Positions 49,101 through 61,312 of a stretch of DNA of 64,000 nucleotides are shown one piece after another. The stretch comes from Rhododendron vialii (taxonomy: Eukaryota; Streptophyta; Magnoliopsida; Ericales; Ericaceae), in the NCBI RefSeq assembly GCF_030253575.1, contig NC_080562.1, positions 40,711,852 through 40,775,851 on the forward strand, read 5' to 3'. The notes under the pieces are model-generated. The model had not been told where the DNA came from. It saw only the letters and a list, made by a program, of their open reading frames with translations, and ran no database searches. Made by a program: the position numbers and the translations under genes. Every line of letters begins with the position of its first letter. The stretch's first letter is position 1.

Positions 49101-51712
49101 ATTAGAAAAGAGGGGGAAAACGTATGAATATTAGTAATGCCCTTCACTGTTGAAAGAGTCGAAACAAAGAGACTTAAAAGCAATTTGTATGACTGAAGAA
49201 TCTAATGATTTGAGTCATCAAAAATTCCAATTCACTCCTATTTGCTTCAAATCAATTATTCGGCAACATTTCCCCCCTGCACGGCCAGGAAATACAAATG
49301 AAATAAGGATGAAGAATTCAGTATCGGCGACACCGCAATATTTTTCAGACCGTAATGCCTGATGCATAGGTAAATATCGGTACCTGAGGTACAGAGTCCC
49401 GTGTAAAAATTGGCACCTAAGGTACAGAGTCCCGTTATGTGACGGCCGATATACAGAACCCTAGCTCATGTTTAAAGGAATTAACTATCAAAGTCACAGA
49501 CACAAGACTAATATGCTGTGCTGTCTTGTCAAGTGCTAGTCCCCAAGGCCAATCGCCATCCTAAAGAAACCCAATCAGGGGATCACTTATTTAAGTTTAC
49601 TTTAAACCAAGTTCACATGCAAACCCGAAACTGCCAAATCATAATAACGCACACCTCAACTCCTAACTTCCCCAATTACATACAGGGAAATTCAGATAAA
49701 CTCTGTAGACGCTGACCACCATAATAACGGATCTAAAGTCTTTAACTCAACTTGTTTTGTGGAAGAACAATAGAAGATGTGTTGATGCTCCTCTCATCTA
49801 CTTTAGAGAAGGATGATGCAGTGATAAAAGCATAATACCTTCTGTATTATTGGTAACCCCATAATCTACTTGTGCCAACTGCCAGAAAAGAATGATAAGA
49901 ACAACATGAAGAACTTACTTCTCTCCATTCCATGCAATGAGCTTAAGCATTAATGGGAAAAACTGCAAACGCAACACAAAGATTATGAGGAGGACAAGTT
50001 CCTACCAATTCCAACATCCATGTTCAAATGAACAAAAGTTCAACATGAACATGGAAAAGATAGAAAATGAACTTATCAAACCAAAAAAATGGCAACAAAC
50101 AGATGCAAGTACATTAGTAGCATGTGGTGCTTCTAAATTAGGACAAGAAGACCAGATAAGACTAATGCATCTACCGGTAAAGAACAAACTGATTCATGTT
50201 GGAGGTACTGCAAAAAACAAGGGCAAGCAGAAAATTCAATCAATCATTAACCAGGTGAGGGCGGTGAGGCAAAAGATTATTGCAGTTTTTTCCTGCTTTA
50301 TAACAGCAATCCATTGGGGACACCTATATCAGTCATCAGGCTGCTACAAAAGGGCCCGATTCTGAAAACAAAAAAATTACTCAGGCTCCTTTCTCATGTT
50401 TGAATAATAGTTCCAATGCATGCCGAAGAATCCCTTTCATGTGCCTCAGCAGGGATTAGCAGATTAAAAAAAATTATAGGAGTAAGAAATTACAACTATT
50501 GTACTATTCACAAATAAGAACAGAAAATAAGTCCAAGAGTTTCAAATTAAAAAATAAATCCAATTGTTGCATCCCAACATAACTTATAAAGTAAACAAAA
50601 CTTGACCCCAACATTTCATAGCTACAACACACTCCTTTTTTGCAATTCACGTCAGCAAAGACAAATGCATATGAAATATCACACCTGAGGGAGTAGTGTA
50701 GGGAAAGAAGTGAGAAGTTTTCTCTTGTTCAGATTCAGAAACTCAAGTGTTGCCTCTGCAACAACTGCATCTGCAAACTCTCTGTAATCAAACGTTGCAA
50801 ATAGATTGGCATGTGGTGGGTATCGAAATTCTAGTGAACAAAACAAATTTAAACCTTTACTCACATAAGAGTATCAAGCAAATGTGATGGGCAGCTAGGA
50901 TGAAAGTTCTGTAATTAAATCTAACTATATATATCTTAAGAGAAGAAAAATGAGAAACCGTTTTGAGACGATACCCTTCCCCACCTGATTGGAGGTTCAA
51001 TACGACAACAATACCTACAAGTTTTTTTTAATCTTTTTTTGATCAGCATAAATACCTGAGAATCGTTTACTAGTCCCTACAAGATCCAAAAAAAGAGGTT
51101 ATCAACTTCTCCCTGATGTACCCCATCAAATATCCCAACCACTTGATGTGGGAAGGCCCCAATACATGTCACTAATGGCAACAGATAAAAGCATCTAATC
51201 CTGAAACAACACTACTGAGCAGAGCATCAAAGGTTACCATTCCATTACTCTTTTAGCAATAAAGTTAGAAACAACAGAGTGAGACAACTATTGGTGCTCT
51301 ATTCATCATTCCATTGCATTATCTGTGAGTAGGGGAAAAGGATATTGTCGGTGCAAACCTTGGAAAATGTAAAACGGAAAAAAAAAAAAAAGAATATGAT
51401 AAAGCTCCGTTCAGGCTCATCTAAGCACCACAAACACCTCACCTTCAACTCAAGACGTGCTTTGCAGGGTACATGAACACAAAGTCATCTTTAACGTTTT
51501 AAAAGTCTGAGAAATTAGACAAAATCGCAATCTATGGCAATTTTCTAAGGTCTGTAGATACTCCACTTGCTTCTCAAATAAGTCAAAATATGTTGATGAG
51601 ATTTTCAGCAAGTGGAGTGCTCACGCACCTCAGCCAACACTAGGCATACACAGTGCGCGCACAAAAAGGAAGGGTTATGAGTATGTTTCGCTTTCTTTTT
51701 CTTTTTTTTATG

Positions 51713-51749
<37 letters not shown>

Positions 51750-54208
51750 GGTGGGGGGGGAGTACAACGGTTTGCTATGGAAATTGTTTCACAATTTCTA
51801 TCCCAAACAAATCAAAAAAGGAAGAAAAGGAAAACAGCTTTTGTAAATTTGTTCCCTTCATCATTTATATACGTTCTTAAGTCATTGGAGAATGGGCGGC
51901 ACCAGGCAGTAACCTGGAACTTTCTCCTTGGACTCCCTACATTTCTAAACCAAAAAAATTCCTTGCTTTGTATTCTTCACTCTCACCAAATGTAATTCTT
52001 TGCTATTATGCTCACGACAGTAAAGAACTCTGATTTCCAAATAGTTCTTGTGATCCGTCAAAACAAAAAAAAGACAATCATTGACAGATGAAAACATAAT
52101 ATCCCGCATATATAAATTATTCAAGAAGTAGAAACTAAACAAATTCATACCGGCTCAAGCAGGAACGAAAGAAGGTACTCAGACTAGGATCAGCATCATG
52201 CAAAACGACCTCTCCAAAATCAAGGAAAAATTGAAGTATAGCCTGAGTAAGGAAGCAGAACAATAAGGAAATGACTACATTAGTGTACATGGGAACTAAA
52301 AGACAACGGCAAAATCAAGCACCAAGAAAACTTCGATATTTGAAACAAATGGAGTAGTAACTATTTAGACAATGTCTACAGGTAAAAGCACATAGTTTCT
52401 TGCCTCTTAAAAGTACAATTCAACAAGTAGACGAATCCCATTGAGACTCTGGTTGTTTTCCCATTCTTATGTACTTTCCGGTGTTTGGATTACTCAAAGC
52501 AAGACCAATACTTTTTGCATCAACGAGATGTAAAATGACTAACGCAGTAAACTTCCAGAAGTCCTTTTCCAAAATATACCAGATCATTTGACCACACGAC
52601 ACTTCTTTCTACCCAACATTGCACCTCATGGAACTGATGCACTTGATTTTCTTTTGTTCGCTGATTTCTTAAATACATCTTAATCAGTTTACAAAAAATG
52701 CAACTTGAATATTAGATCCTTTTTTTCTTTTTGTAAATCATTAGATCTCAGCAAGCAAGAGGATAACAAAGTTTCTGCCATAAAAGGCTTTACATGAAAT
52801 GTATTTCCCCAAGTAAAACATTTAATTAACAAAAACAAACTTAGCCATTATCATAAACATACAAAATGAAATCAGTACAATAGGGAAAGAAAAGCATAGA
52901 GAGAGCTTCAAAGAGTACACAAGACTCTTCCAATGCTGCAACTCAACAAAATCTCACCCTAACCCTTTGCCTCTCAAGTTTTTACAATAACAAAAAGCAC
53001 ATAATAAGGATACCAAAATACTAGAACAGAAGCACTGGAAAATTAAAAAACCTTCCAAATCCATCCATATCTGCAAAAGCGCCTAAATCACCTCAGTTAA
53101 ACACGCTAAATCACCTCAGATAAACACGCTGAACGCAACATACAACCTAGGACGTATAAAAAAACCCACCAATATGAAATTCTGAAAGTAAATTAAACTA
53201 TTGACAAGGAGCATGTATCAAAAAGATGAATACCAGTAATAGAAGACCGTTAGAAGTTCGAGACAGAGAAATTGAAGCCACTGAGCGCTGGAAAATCTTG
53301 TTCAGCTGCGGATAAACCCTAGCTATCAAATCTTCAGAATTCTCAGCTTTACACAGTTCGTGAAGCTTCTTCACCTGACCACACAAGATAAATCAAGAAA
53401 ATTTGTTAACAAAAAATGTAAGAAAACAAAACTTTTAGGATGTGTTCTTCCTAAGTTATTATTTTGGTATTTTTTCGGAATTATTTACTTCTCGTAGGTT
53501 TACCTTATCTTTTGCAAACAAAAAAGTTCTTTTTTTCTTTTTGGAAAATGCTAGCCTTCCTATAATATGTAAAACGTGCTTTGATATCCAAGAAAAAGTG
53601 TATTCATATTTGTAAAAGTGTATTAGTATCCATGAGATATGTATTGAAGTTCAAACTTGTTTGACATTATCTGTATATATTATCCTATGCGGTTGCGCCT
53701 ACTAGGTAGCCGACCCCATTTGATTAGGACACAGGGCTCGGTTTGGTTTGGTTTGGCTGCACCAACTAGGCGGATGTTAGCAAGACCCTTTTTCTTTTGC
53801 TCCTTTTTCTTTTGCTCGGCAAATTTGGAAAAAGTTGACGCCACAAAGACAGCTATTTCGAATTTTTCCCTGAGAACTTTTTTATTTTTTTCTGTGCTTT
53901 TGATAAAACTAAATTTTTACCTTTTATATATTCCAACAAATCCAAGAAGGCAAGAATTATAATTAACATGAATTCAGAAAAGACGAAGAAAAATACCAAA
54001 ACATTAGTTCAAGTCTTTTAGAAGAACAGAACCTAAGCAATGTGTAGAGATATGAAGACATGGTTGCAGAGAGAGAAGGATGGAGAGGGAAACAAACCGA
54101 ATTGAGCAGTGAAGGATCGGAAGCAGGATCGCTGGCGAAATTGGAATCTCTGGCCATAGAAGATAGGGTCCTGAAGTGTAAATCCCATTCTTTGTCTCGT
54201 TCGGCCAT
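43136..54208 (-). CDS. AP5Z1: AP-5 complex subunit zeta-1
   Basis: Subunit of adaptor complex AP-5, which works with SPG11/SPG15-type partners in late endosome sorting; the plant protein is known mainly by homology. Exons on the minus strand: 54208-54098, 53374-53234, 52242-52151, 50781-50685, 49962-49919, 49096-49008, 48504-48413, 48333-48187, 47602-47455, 47295-47219, 45590-45519, 44940-44893, 44772-44645, 44536-44380, 43645-43435, 43185-43136. All have GT-AG borders and phases close to 567 residues plus stop, the usual plant length. Recognisable segments: MAERDKEWD start, KKLHELCKAENSEDLIARVY, SRTSNGLLLL, DFGEVVLHDADPSL, LPLFPSLIDLP, MLLALMDEAYTGSTIGD, HSDRLKQTLRMTPRLLD, ALQLCWAIGEHGGGGESHKD, SRISDARVWRRARDYLGLMN, and the end FSFSDILPRR. 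The protein is an all-helical repeat type with no catalytic site. The gene appears intact. Identification rests on recalled plant AP5Z1 sequence. Confidence 0.93.
43730..43920 (+). mobile_element. tRNA-derived SINE in the penultimate AP5Z1 intron
   Basis: The head TGCCTGGGGCTTAGGGG is followed by TCTCAGGTTCGATTACTATC (B box). The body is CAACTCTTATAAGGCCAATC CACACGGGG ... CATTAGCTCAGGTGCGTGTAAG TTGGCCC, and the tail is A-rich. A further fragment of the same body (GAAATTAGTCATGATGAGCG TAAGCTCGCCCAGACACC) follows at about 43990-44090. Confidence 0.75.
45591..47218 (-). other. Longest AP5Z1 intron
   Basis: A 1.63-kb intron between exons 47295-47219 and 45590-45519. No gene or complete element is recognised. 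At its 3' neighbour exon, a segment CCTTGAGAAGTGCGACAAAA (at 45519-45537) recurs at about 45468-45487 in the next intron, a partial exon-end duplication. Confidence 0.6.
51713..51760. repeat. (GT)n microsatellite with G-rich tail, in an AP5Z1 intron
   Basis: GT repeats for about 28 bases pass into GGGTGGGTGGGTGGGGGGGG. The G-rich strand has four or more G runs with short spacers and could form a G-quadruplex. It is intronic to AP5Z1 (between exons 52242-52151 and 50781-50685). Confidence 0.9.
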
Positions 54209-54210
54209 TT

Positions 54211-54384
54211 TTCGAACCGAATCAGAATGGCTTGTTTTCTTTCCTAGCGATGGAGTCGGGAGAGTACAGCTCCTGTAATTGAGAGAGAGAGAGAGAGAGG
54301 TTCGAAAAATCAGAATGGCTTGTTTTCTTTCCCAGCGATGGAGTCGGGAGAGTACACCTCCTGTAATTGAGAGAGAGAGAGAGG
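54211..54384. repeat. Tandem duplication of the AP5Z1 5' leader
   Basis: An 88-bp unit (ATCAGAATGGCTTGTTTTCT TTCC.AGCGATGGAGTCGGGAGAGTAC..CTCCTGTAATTGAGAGAG) is present twice, 54211-54298 and 54301-54384, immediately upstream of the AP5Z1 start codon at 54208. Each copy ends in a short GA run. The copies differ at a few bases. Confidence 0.92.
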
Positions 54385-54599
54385 GGGGTTGCAGATCGCG
54401 CCGGCGGGAAGAGGTGACGAGAACAGTTGTTTACTTGGGCTGATGGGCTGGGCTGGGCTTACACTTTGAGTCGAGCTTTTCTCAAAAACGACGTCGACCT
54501 ACGGCTCGCATATCAAAAACGACGTCGCCTGTAATCATTAGCACTTCGCATGTTGCACATGAGAAGTCCTTTGAAAACCATATTAGGTAAATTGTGATC

Positions 54600-55005
54600 T
54601 CATTGGGGCTTATTTCTATGATCGAAACTGTTTATTCTATAGATATTGGCGAGGAGATAAACTTTGATGAAGATCATATCAATCTCGTTCTTATTGGTAC
54701 ATAATCTGAGAGGATTGGAGTGAATTTTTTGTTATGAAAATAGGTTTGGGCATACTGGATCGAAGCCATTTAGCATAAAACGACGTCGGCCGTTTCTATT
54801 GAAACAGTGTAGTAGGAACTGCAACGGTTTGTTTAAAATTGCGAGCTCGTTCTGGTTTATCTTTGTGATCGAAACAGTTCATTTCGTAGAGATCGACAAG
54901 AAGATAGACCATGTTAGAGTTCATATTAATTGAATTCTGATTGGTACATAATCGAAGTGGATTGGAGTGAATTCGTTTTTGCGAAAATAGAATTGGCCAC
55001 ACTGT
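54600..55005. repeat. Diverged tandem repeat, period about 250 bp
   Basis: GATCGAAACTGTTTATTCTA ... TTATTGGTACATAATCTGAG AGGATTGGAGTGAATT (about 54619-54740) recurs as GATCGAAACAGTTCATTTCG ... TGATTGGTACATAATCGAAG TGGATTGGAGTGAATT (about 54867-54970). AAAACGACGTCG words occur at 54487, 54514 and 54778. It lies between AP5Z1 and the first F-box copy. Confidence 0.75.
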
Positions 55006-56799
55006 ATGAAATCCATGTTATCAAAGAAAAAGAATAAATTCACTCCGACGGAAAAAGGGACGTCCCCGACGACGGAGATTCTCGCTCCATTGTAGTAACA
55101 GGTAAACTTCTAATCTTCCATCCTTCAACGCTATCTGTTCTGATAACCAGTAAAGCTAATTTCGATTTTGCATAGCTTGCTAATTGTTCTTGGGAATAAT
55201 ATCGCAAAAAATGGAAACAAAAAGCACGATGGAAACTGCTCCCAACTCCATTCCTAGTTTGACAACAATTGTGTTTGTACGAGATTCCTATGGTCGCTTG
55301 AATTTTCCATAATCTGTTGATGATCTTTCTACGTCTATTAATTGAGGCAATTGTCAAAGTACATTTGAGCATGCTCGTTTTAGGATTTTGAGTAATGAGT
55401 GAAAGAGAGGTAGGGAGAGAAATGAGAGTAATAATTGAGAGAAAATTTATTGGGAACCATGCAAGAGAGAAAGTCCAAAGCCCAAAATCCCAGGACGAAC
55501 ATGGTGTTAGCGTATTACTGTTGGTTTTTGCAATCAAGATTAAGATTCTTAGAATGGAAATGATTGCTTTCAGTTTGGACTTCATCCCTTGAAGATACCT
55601 TTTTGTGTGAACTTTCGGTTTTCCCTCTACGTATTTAATGTGAACAATACAGAACAACAGAGGTAGGGTGAAGCCTTCATGTTGTGCAGTGTATGAACCA
55701 TTCAGTAGAGAATTGTATCTTCATTTTGAGTTACCCAGAAACCCAGGGGTACCCTGATTCCTTAGTTTGTCCAAAAGATTTCTTGAAAGTATTTGTCTGT
55801 GATCGCCTGCTCGGACTTGATAAAAAATTCGCTTTTTTTTTCTCAGTTATGAGTTTGCGTAAAAGTATGTAGTCATAAGTATGTGGTATAGCATTCTGTT
55901 GAGGAAGAATGCTGTCAAGTTTAATAAGTTTAAGGTGAGCTATAGACTAAGGAGTTGGTCTAATGGATGAGAAGCTCCCTCTCCCTCTCTTCCCTCCAAA
56001 AGACCCACCATCCAAACCCATTTTCGTTTAGTGCCCCATGGTCGGCATTAACGTCGGATCCTGAAAAACTCCTCCTTTCAAAAGCGGGCAACTCAGCGTC
56101 ATCACTTCTCGTAGTCGTAGGTACAACCAATCAAGTACCAATGTTGCGAGAAATGCATAATTCTAAGCAACCTATAAACTAGAAATTAAAATTAACCTGA
56201 TAATGAAGTAGAGAATCTTGAGCTACAAAGTGGAGAAAAAGAAAACATAAGCAATGTAAGAAGGGAATACCAGTTGTGTACTTAACATTTTAGAATTGTT
56301 GAGTGCGAGATAATACTAAGCAAATCCTTTGTTTTATGATTTGTATGTAATTGCCCAAACCGTTCCTTTTCAGTTCATTCCGTTATCATTCTTTTAGGTG
56401 TAGTTGTTTCGCTGAAGTGAAAATTGAAATCTCAAGGGAAGAGAGTAACAGGTTGCTCTTTCCTTAAAACTCAGGATTTGAATGGGACATAACAGGAGAG
56501 AATCTTTCCATAAAATGCTGGTCAAAAGTATGCTATACCATATTAGCAATCAAATAGCATCGCTGGAGAATTCATTCCTTTTATAAATAAGTATGCCGTT
56601 AAGATATTTTGAAAATCAAAAAAATGTAAAACTCAAGTGCCACGTGTCGCATCAGGACCCTTCGTCAACTTTGCGTTACTATACAGTATACATTTTGTTC
56701 TCGTGGAATTCCCAAATATATTTTGTGACCATAGTAACCAGTGCCTACTGTGATATTACTGCTACTGTTGAACAGAAAAAATGGGTATACTTTTTACAA
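55006..56799. other. Intergenic DNA before the F-box pair
   Basis: A 205-codon minus frame spans 55657-55040 but has low-complexity composition and no recognised family, so it is not annotated. On the plus strand, GTAGTAACAGGTAAACTTC near 55094 looks like a donor site and could end a 5' leader exon of the first F-box copy; this is only a guess. Confidence 0.45.
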
Positions 56800-59510
56800 A
56801 CTTAGCAAAGTGTGAATCGATCTTAAAAGTGGATACTTTGTTTTGGCGCCTGAAATAGTCCCGAGAGATGTGGCAACAGTGACATGAATTATTGGCCGGT
56901 TAATTTCGTTGAAAGTTTAGAGAATGTTGTGAGAATGATAGTCTATCTTACATGGTAACTGTGTATTGGCAATGCATGATGTAACCTTGAAATTGCACTG
57001 TTAGATAACAAAGTAACGTGTTAAACCCTAACCAGAACATTTGGTAGCAAAGATTGTTTTTGCATGTGACCATTTTCATTGTACATTAAGAAACACCATC
57101 TGAGCCGATATTTTTCTAGCCTGGTATGGAATTTTTTAAATTTGTTTTTCCTCTTTGCCTCTGTATGGTTGCAAAGAAAACCAGGAAAATGAAGAAAAAA
57201 AAAAGAGGAAATTATCCCTTGTTATGTGACTAAGATTATTTTTCCTTTGTGTTTGGGTGACTCATATCGAAAATGGATTCAATTCAATTCAAAGAAATTG
57301 GACAAAATAAAAAGCAATTTTCCAATTTTATAGTGATTCCAAAAGAGTAAGATTACTTTACTTATTAGCGCAATGAGAATTTTATCGAGGAATAGTTTAG
57401 GCATGTGAGGAGCACAAATGGTATTAGATTATTTATTTCATTCCCAAAATTATGCTGTCGCGTGTGGGAACCAGCAATTTAGGAATGCTGAAGTTGGTTT
57501 GAACATATGAGTGTTCGTGAAAGAAGCATTGCTTCCTAGCAAATTAGCAATGCACCATGTTTGATTTGTGACCAAAGTTTTAGAAGTCATAACGGGTAAT
57601 ACATGGAATACAGGGCAGTGCTTCAATTTGGCCTATTATTTTTCTCAGTTGTTTTCCTGTGCTGTTGTTATTTTGAATCCTTGTTCCTGGTGACCAGTTT
57701 CTTTTGGGTAACAATCATTTTGTGCAGAAATGGTGTTAAAAATTCAAGTTAGAACTTTGTTGTTTGCTTTTCCTTATGCAGTGTTTGAAATATTTTTGAC
57801 TCATGGATTCAAGATTGCCAGTAAAAGGCATGAAAATTCCAAGAATTACTGAGGGTACGAATATTAGTGCAATTGAAGACAGGATCAGCAACTTACCTGA
57901 CGCGGTTCTTTGTCACGTTCTATCTTTTCTTCCAACAAAAGATGCAGTCCAAACAAGCCCTTTAGCCAAAAGATGGAAGTACCTTCGGCGTTCGGTTCCC
58001 AATATCGAGTTCGAGTTGCATCTATATAAGAACTATAGGGGCAATAGAGAGAACTTTGACAGTTTTGAGGAGGGTTACATGAACAATTTCACGATTTCCA
58101 TTGACAGATATTTCGTCCTTTGCGAGAATTTGCGTATTCTAAAATTCCGGTTGTCTTGCTATGGAAAAATTGACTTTTTGCTCTTTTATTCATGAGTTTG
58201 TGCTGTCATAACATGTAATGTTTGTGAGCTCGATCTTGAATTGACCAAGGGTGAGATGGGTGAATTGCCTTGGAGCCTTTTCACTTGCAAAACCTTGGTC
58301 ATTTTGAAGATTCATGGCAAATTCATTTTTTATGTTCCACAATATGTTTGTTTGCCAGATCTCAAGACCCTTTGTCTGAATTCACTTATATATTTGGACG
58401 ATGGATTGATAAGCAAATTCCTCTCTGGCTGTCCTGCCCTTGAGGATTTGGTGATAAGGAGACCGGGATGGGATAACATGTGGACTCTTGATGTTTCTGT
58501 GCCTTCGTTGAAAAGGTTGACATTGGATATTTCTATCCATGAGGAGGAATTATATCATGAACCGGTTTTTAAGTACAAGGTCATGGTTAATGCTCCAAAC
58601 CTTGAATATCTGGATTTTTTTGATACTGTGTCGGCTTATATTTCTGTCGGTGGTCTGCCCTCTGTGGTGGAAGCCCATGTGAACGTCCATAAATCTTTTC
58701 GAGGGGATTGGATATGGAGAAGACGAGCCAAATATGGAAATCGCACATCCGAGCTTCTTAGAAGCATCTCAAATGTTTGGCGTCTGTCATTAACTGGTTA
58801 TACTTTGCGGGTAAGCCTTCTTGAAAGAATTTATAAGAGCTTCTCTTTACTCTCTTGTGTTCAGTTTTTATGGTTTTGTCTTTGTATGAACCATAACCTG
58901 GCACTTATTCAGTGTCTCAGCTACGGTGGTCCGAATTTGGCCACGTATCGTAATTTGGTCTATCTAGAGCTAGGTTTTGATCCATCCAATGGCCCACTGC
59001 TGTTGTTGAATTTACTTCAAAGTTCACCTAAACTAGAAGTTCTTGTTTTTCCAGAGGTAAGTGGTTTTTCTGATTCTTCGGATATCACAAATTTACACGG
59101 ATCTAATTTGCTTTTATCCGAGATATTGCAACCTCTCCTTTTCTCATTAGGGATTGACAGTCCCGGAGGAACGTGAGTATGACGTTCATAGGGACATATT
59201 TTTCGAATACCACTGGAGCTCACCAGAACGAGCTCCCGAATGTTTACTTCTGAGCCTCAAGAAAATTGAAATCCTCAAGTTCTGTGGCGATGAAAAAGAA
59301 GAGCTGAACCTGGTGAAGTACTTTTTGAGGAATGGAATGGTATTGGAAAAGATGAAGATTTTGTGTCACTTCTCGCTTGTTGGTAATAATTCCTTCAGCT
59401 TCAAGGATGAGTTGGAAAACTATCCCAGGGGCTCAACTAATTGTAATTTCGAACTTTGTATTCGGGCACCAATCAGCAGCAGCAGCAGCTTCTGGATTTT
59501 GCCCCTTCAA
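56800..59510 (+). repeat. Segmental tandem duplication, unit 1
   Basis: From about GCAAAGTGTGAATCGATC (56803) to the FBD end, this unit lines up with 61313-63490. Shared upstream words include CGAGAGATGTGGCAACAGTGA, AACATTTGGTA/ACACATGGTA and TCTAGCCTGGTAT/TCTAGCGTGGTAT. The unit spacing is about 4.5 kb. Most of the similarity lies upstream of and within the F-box gene. Confidence 0.85.
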
Positions 59511-59540
59511 TCGCCGTGCTCTGAAGTGAATCGTCGGTGA
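57803..59540 (+). pseudogene. F-box/LRR/FBD protein gene, copy 1, with internal stop
   Basis: Plant F-box proteins of the FBD class bind SKP1 through the F-box and recruit targets for ubiquitination through LRRs. Exons: 57803-58810, 58913-59056 and 59151-59540. The intron 58811-58912 (102 bp) is in frame and has good GT-AG borders. The F-box is ISNLPDAVLCHVLSFLPTKD (from about residue 29), then SPLAKRWKYL. LRR-like parts include LFTCKTLVILKIHG, LPDLKTLCLNSL and LSGCPALEDLVIRRP. The FBD has PECLLLSLKKIEILKFCG and LVKYFLRNGMVLEKM. A TGA at 58193-58195 interrupts codon 131 (FYS-stop-VCAV); copy 2 has TGG (Trp) at this place. Without the stop, about 513 residues would be read, a normal family length. 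A short F-box-only product or readthrough is possible, so pseudogene status is probable but not proven. Confidence 0.85.
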
Positions 59541-59982
59541 CTTGTTTTTATCTTCCATTGTAGTAATGTATAACTTCTTGTGTTAAAAACTTGACTATCT
59601 GTTCATTGGTTTGTGAGTACTGTGTGTTATGGGACTTGCCTCTTTTGCCTTTGCTCTCATCTTTAGGCTGTGTTTTTAGTTCAAGCTTAAGGAAATTGGA
59701 GGGCAACCAAAAGAGGAAAAAATAGGGTGAAATGGGTTGCGATATCCAAATGGATGTAACAAACACAAAGGGAACAAAAAGTTTTGGGTGTAAGTGGAAG
59801 TTTCATCTACAAAAAGGTTTTTGTTTTTGAGTTAATAAAATCTTACTCCAGTTTGAGTCTAAATTTGATGGAGTGGAGATGCTCTTGGTGCTCACATCTA
59901 TAATTTCACTTCCGGCATGTCAGAAGATAGAGAAAGTCTTATTGACAGAGGTGTGGTGAATAAGGTTTACAGTGCTCAATCT

Positions 59983-60098
59983 CAGCTGTTCAAAAGTGTT
60001 TTGAATGATCCGGATTAAAAACAATCAATCACCGTTGATAGATTGTTTTTAACCTGGATCGTTCAAAACACTTTTAGACGGCTGAGGTTGCTCGGAGC
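59983..60098. repeat. 116-bp hairpin element
   Basis: CTCAGCTGTTCAAAAGTGTT TTGAATGATCCGGATTAAAA ACAATCAATC pairs with GATAGATTGTTTTTAACCTG GATCGTTCAAAACACTTTTAG ACGGCTGAG around a short loop. Fragments with AAAACACTTT and GACGGC/GACAGC occur near 24405, 28655 and 60470, suggesting a dispersed family. Confidence 0.8.
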
Positions 60099-60829
60099 GG
60101 TGAATAACTCTTCCTCAGTTACTTGTTCGTTCTCTTTCTTCGTTTTAATTATTCATTTTAGATTTTTAGCTATTGTAAAATATTGTACTGATTTTTTTGC
60201 TCTATTTTTTATTAATGGCGCTCTAATTTTAACGTGAAGTTACTAATAACTTTATGAACAAAGTGGAGTGCCATCAGTAAAAAGTAGAGCGCGAATATCA
60301 ATTTTCAATATTATTTTGCCTCTAAAATCTAAGAAACAAAAACTGAGGTGTTAGATACACACATACACAAATGAGATGCGTATGTCCCATGTGCATTGTG
60401 AGCATGCACAAAGTCTAGCCCCACCGCTTTCATTCACCGTTTTTCCCGCCGCTTTCAATTTTCAACGTTTAAAAGTGTTTTGAACGGTTCGAATTTTAAA
60501 AAACTCTTTTGTCGAGACGGACGGTGAAATTGAGTATTGCGGGGGAGAAGCACCGCTGATGAGCATGTATGTAAATGTGATTGTGCAAGTGTGTGTCCAC
60601 TCCCGCGCGCCGCAATGCATCATCACTTGTCCTAGGTAGGTACGGACATTTCTTTGAACCATCTTCGCACACAAATCTCTCTTCTTTTGCTCTCGTAACT
60701 CTAGTTTCCAGGACGGGTTTTCTCCGTAAACCCTAGTTATATTAATTAGTCTTAGGTCATTATGTGAACGTCATAGGTCCACAAGTCCATCTATTAATTT
60801 TGTAAGATCTCGAGTCCATTTTAAGGTAC

Positions 60830-61050
60830 CGTAGAGTAGGATAAGATGCCCTAGGGTTTAGGTATTTTCATAAGATTTTAAGGTGCACTTTTTTATTATA
60901 GGATAGGGTACTCTAGGGTAGGGTAGATTACCCTAGTGTAGGGTACCATAGGAATTAGACACTTTTATAGGGTTTTAGGGTGCACTTTTCTTTCATAGGG
61001 TTTAGGGTTTTAGGCACTTTCATAGGGTACTCTAGGGTTTAGGTCGTGTG
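60830..61050. repeat. Degenerate telomere-like repeat tract
   Basis: Numerous TAGGGT, TTTAGGG and CCCTAG words with irregular spacing, e.g. GGATAGGGTACTCTAGGGTA GGGTAGATTACCC and TCATAGGGTTTAGGGTTTTAGG. Only a few are perfect plant telomere units (TTTAGGG), so this is telomere-like at best. Confidence 0.6.
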
Positions 61051-61312
61051 GACTTGTGGCTTTACAAAACTATTAGGCAGGTGGACTTGTGGGTTTATGA
61101 AATGTCTACAATAATGTCTACAATGGATCTATCACTAAATCTCCCATTATTATAATATCAAGCAACTGAGCATTGTTTTGAACATTATTCATGATTGTTG
61201 TTATTAGATTGTTAACCACCAACTCATCTAAAAGCTTAAGCTTAAGCTGTTAGAGATGTGCAACTTTATTATTTATACCTTCAACTTTATTATTCATTTT
61301 CAGAGGTACAAA

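Larger units (their letters stand above)
59541..61312. other. DNA between the F-box copies, with a hairpin and telomere-like words
   Basis: A hairpin lies at about 59983-60098 and degenerate TAGGGT/TTTAGGG words at about 60830-61050 (listed separately). A second fragment of the hairpin type (AACGTTTAAAAGTGTTTTGAACGG) occurs near 60465. No gene is recognised. Confidence 0.6.

Noticed and set aside
55040..55657. 205-codon minus frame between AP5Z1 and the F-box pair
   Set aside because: It is the longest unexplained frame, but its composition is that of AT-rich non-coding DNA. It has no domain and no start context or splice structure that supports it.
58811..58912. In-frame 102-bp stretch of F-box copy 1 considered as coding
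   Set aside because: It has no stop, but the borders CGG|GTAAGC and TTATTCAG|TGT are good splice sites, and joining them gives a more family-like LRR sequence, so I treat it as an intron.
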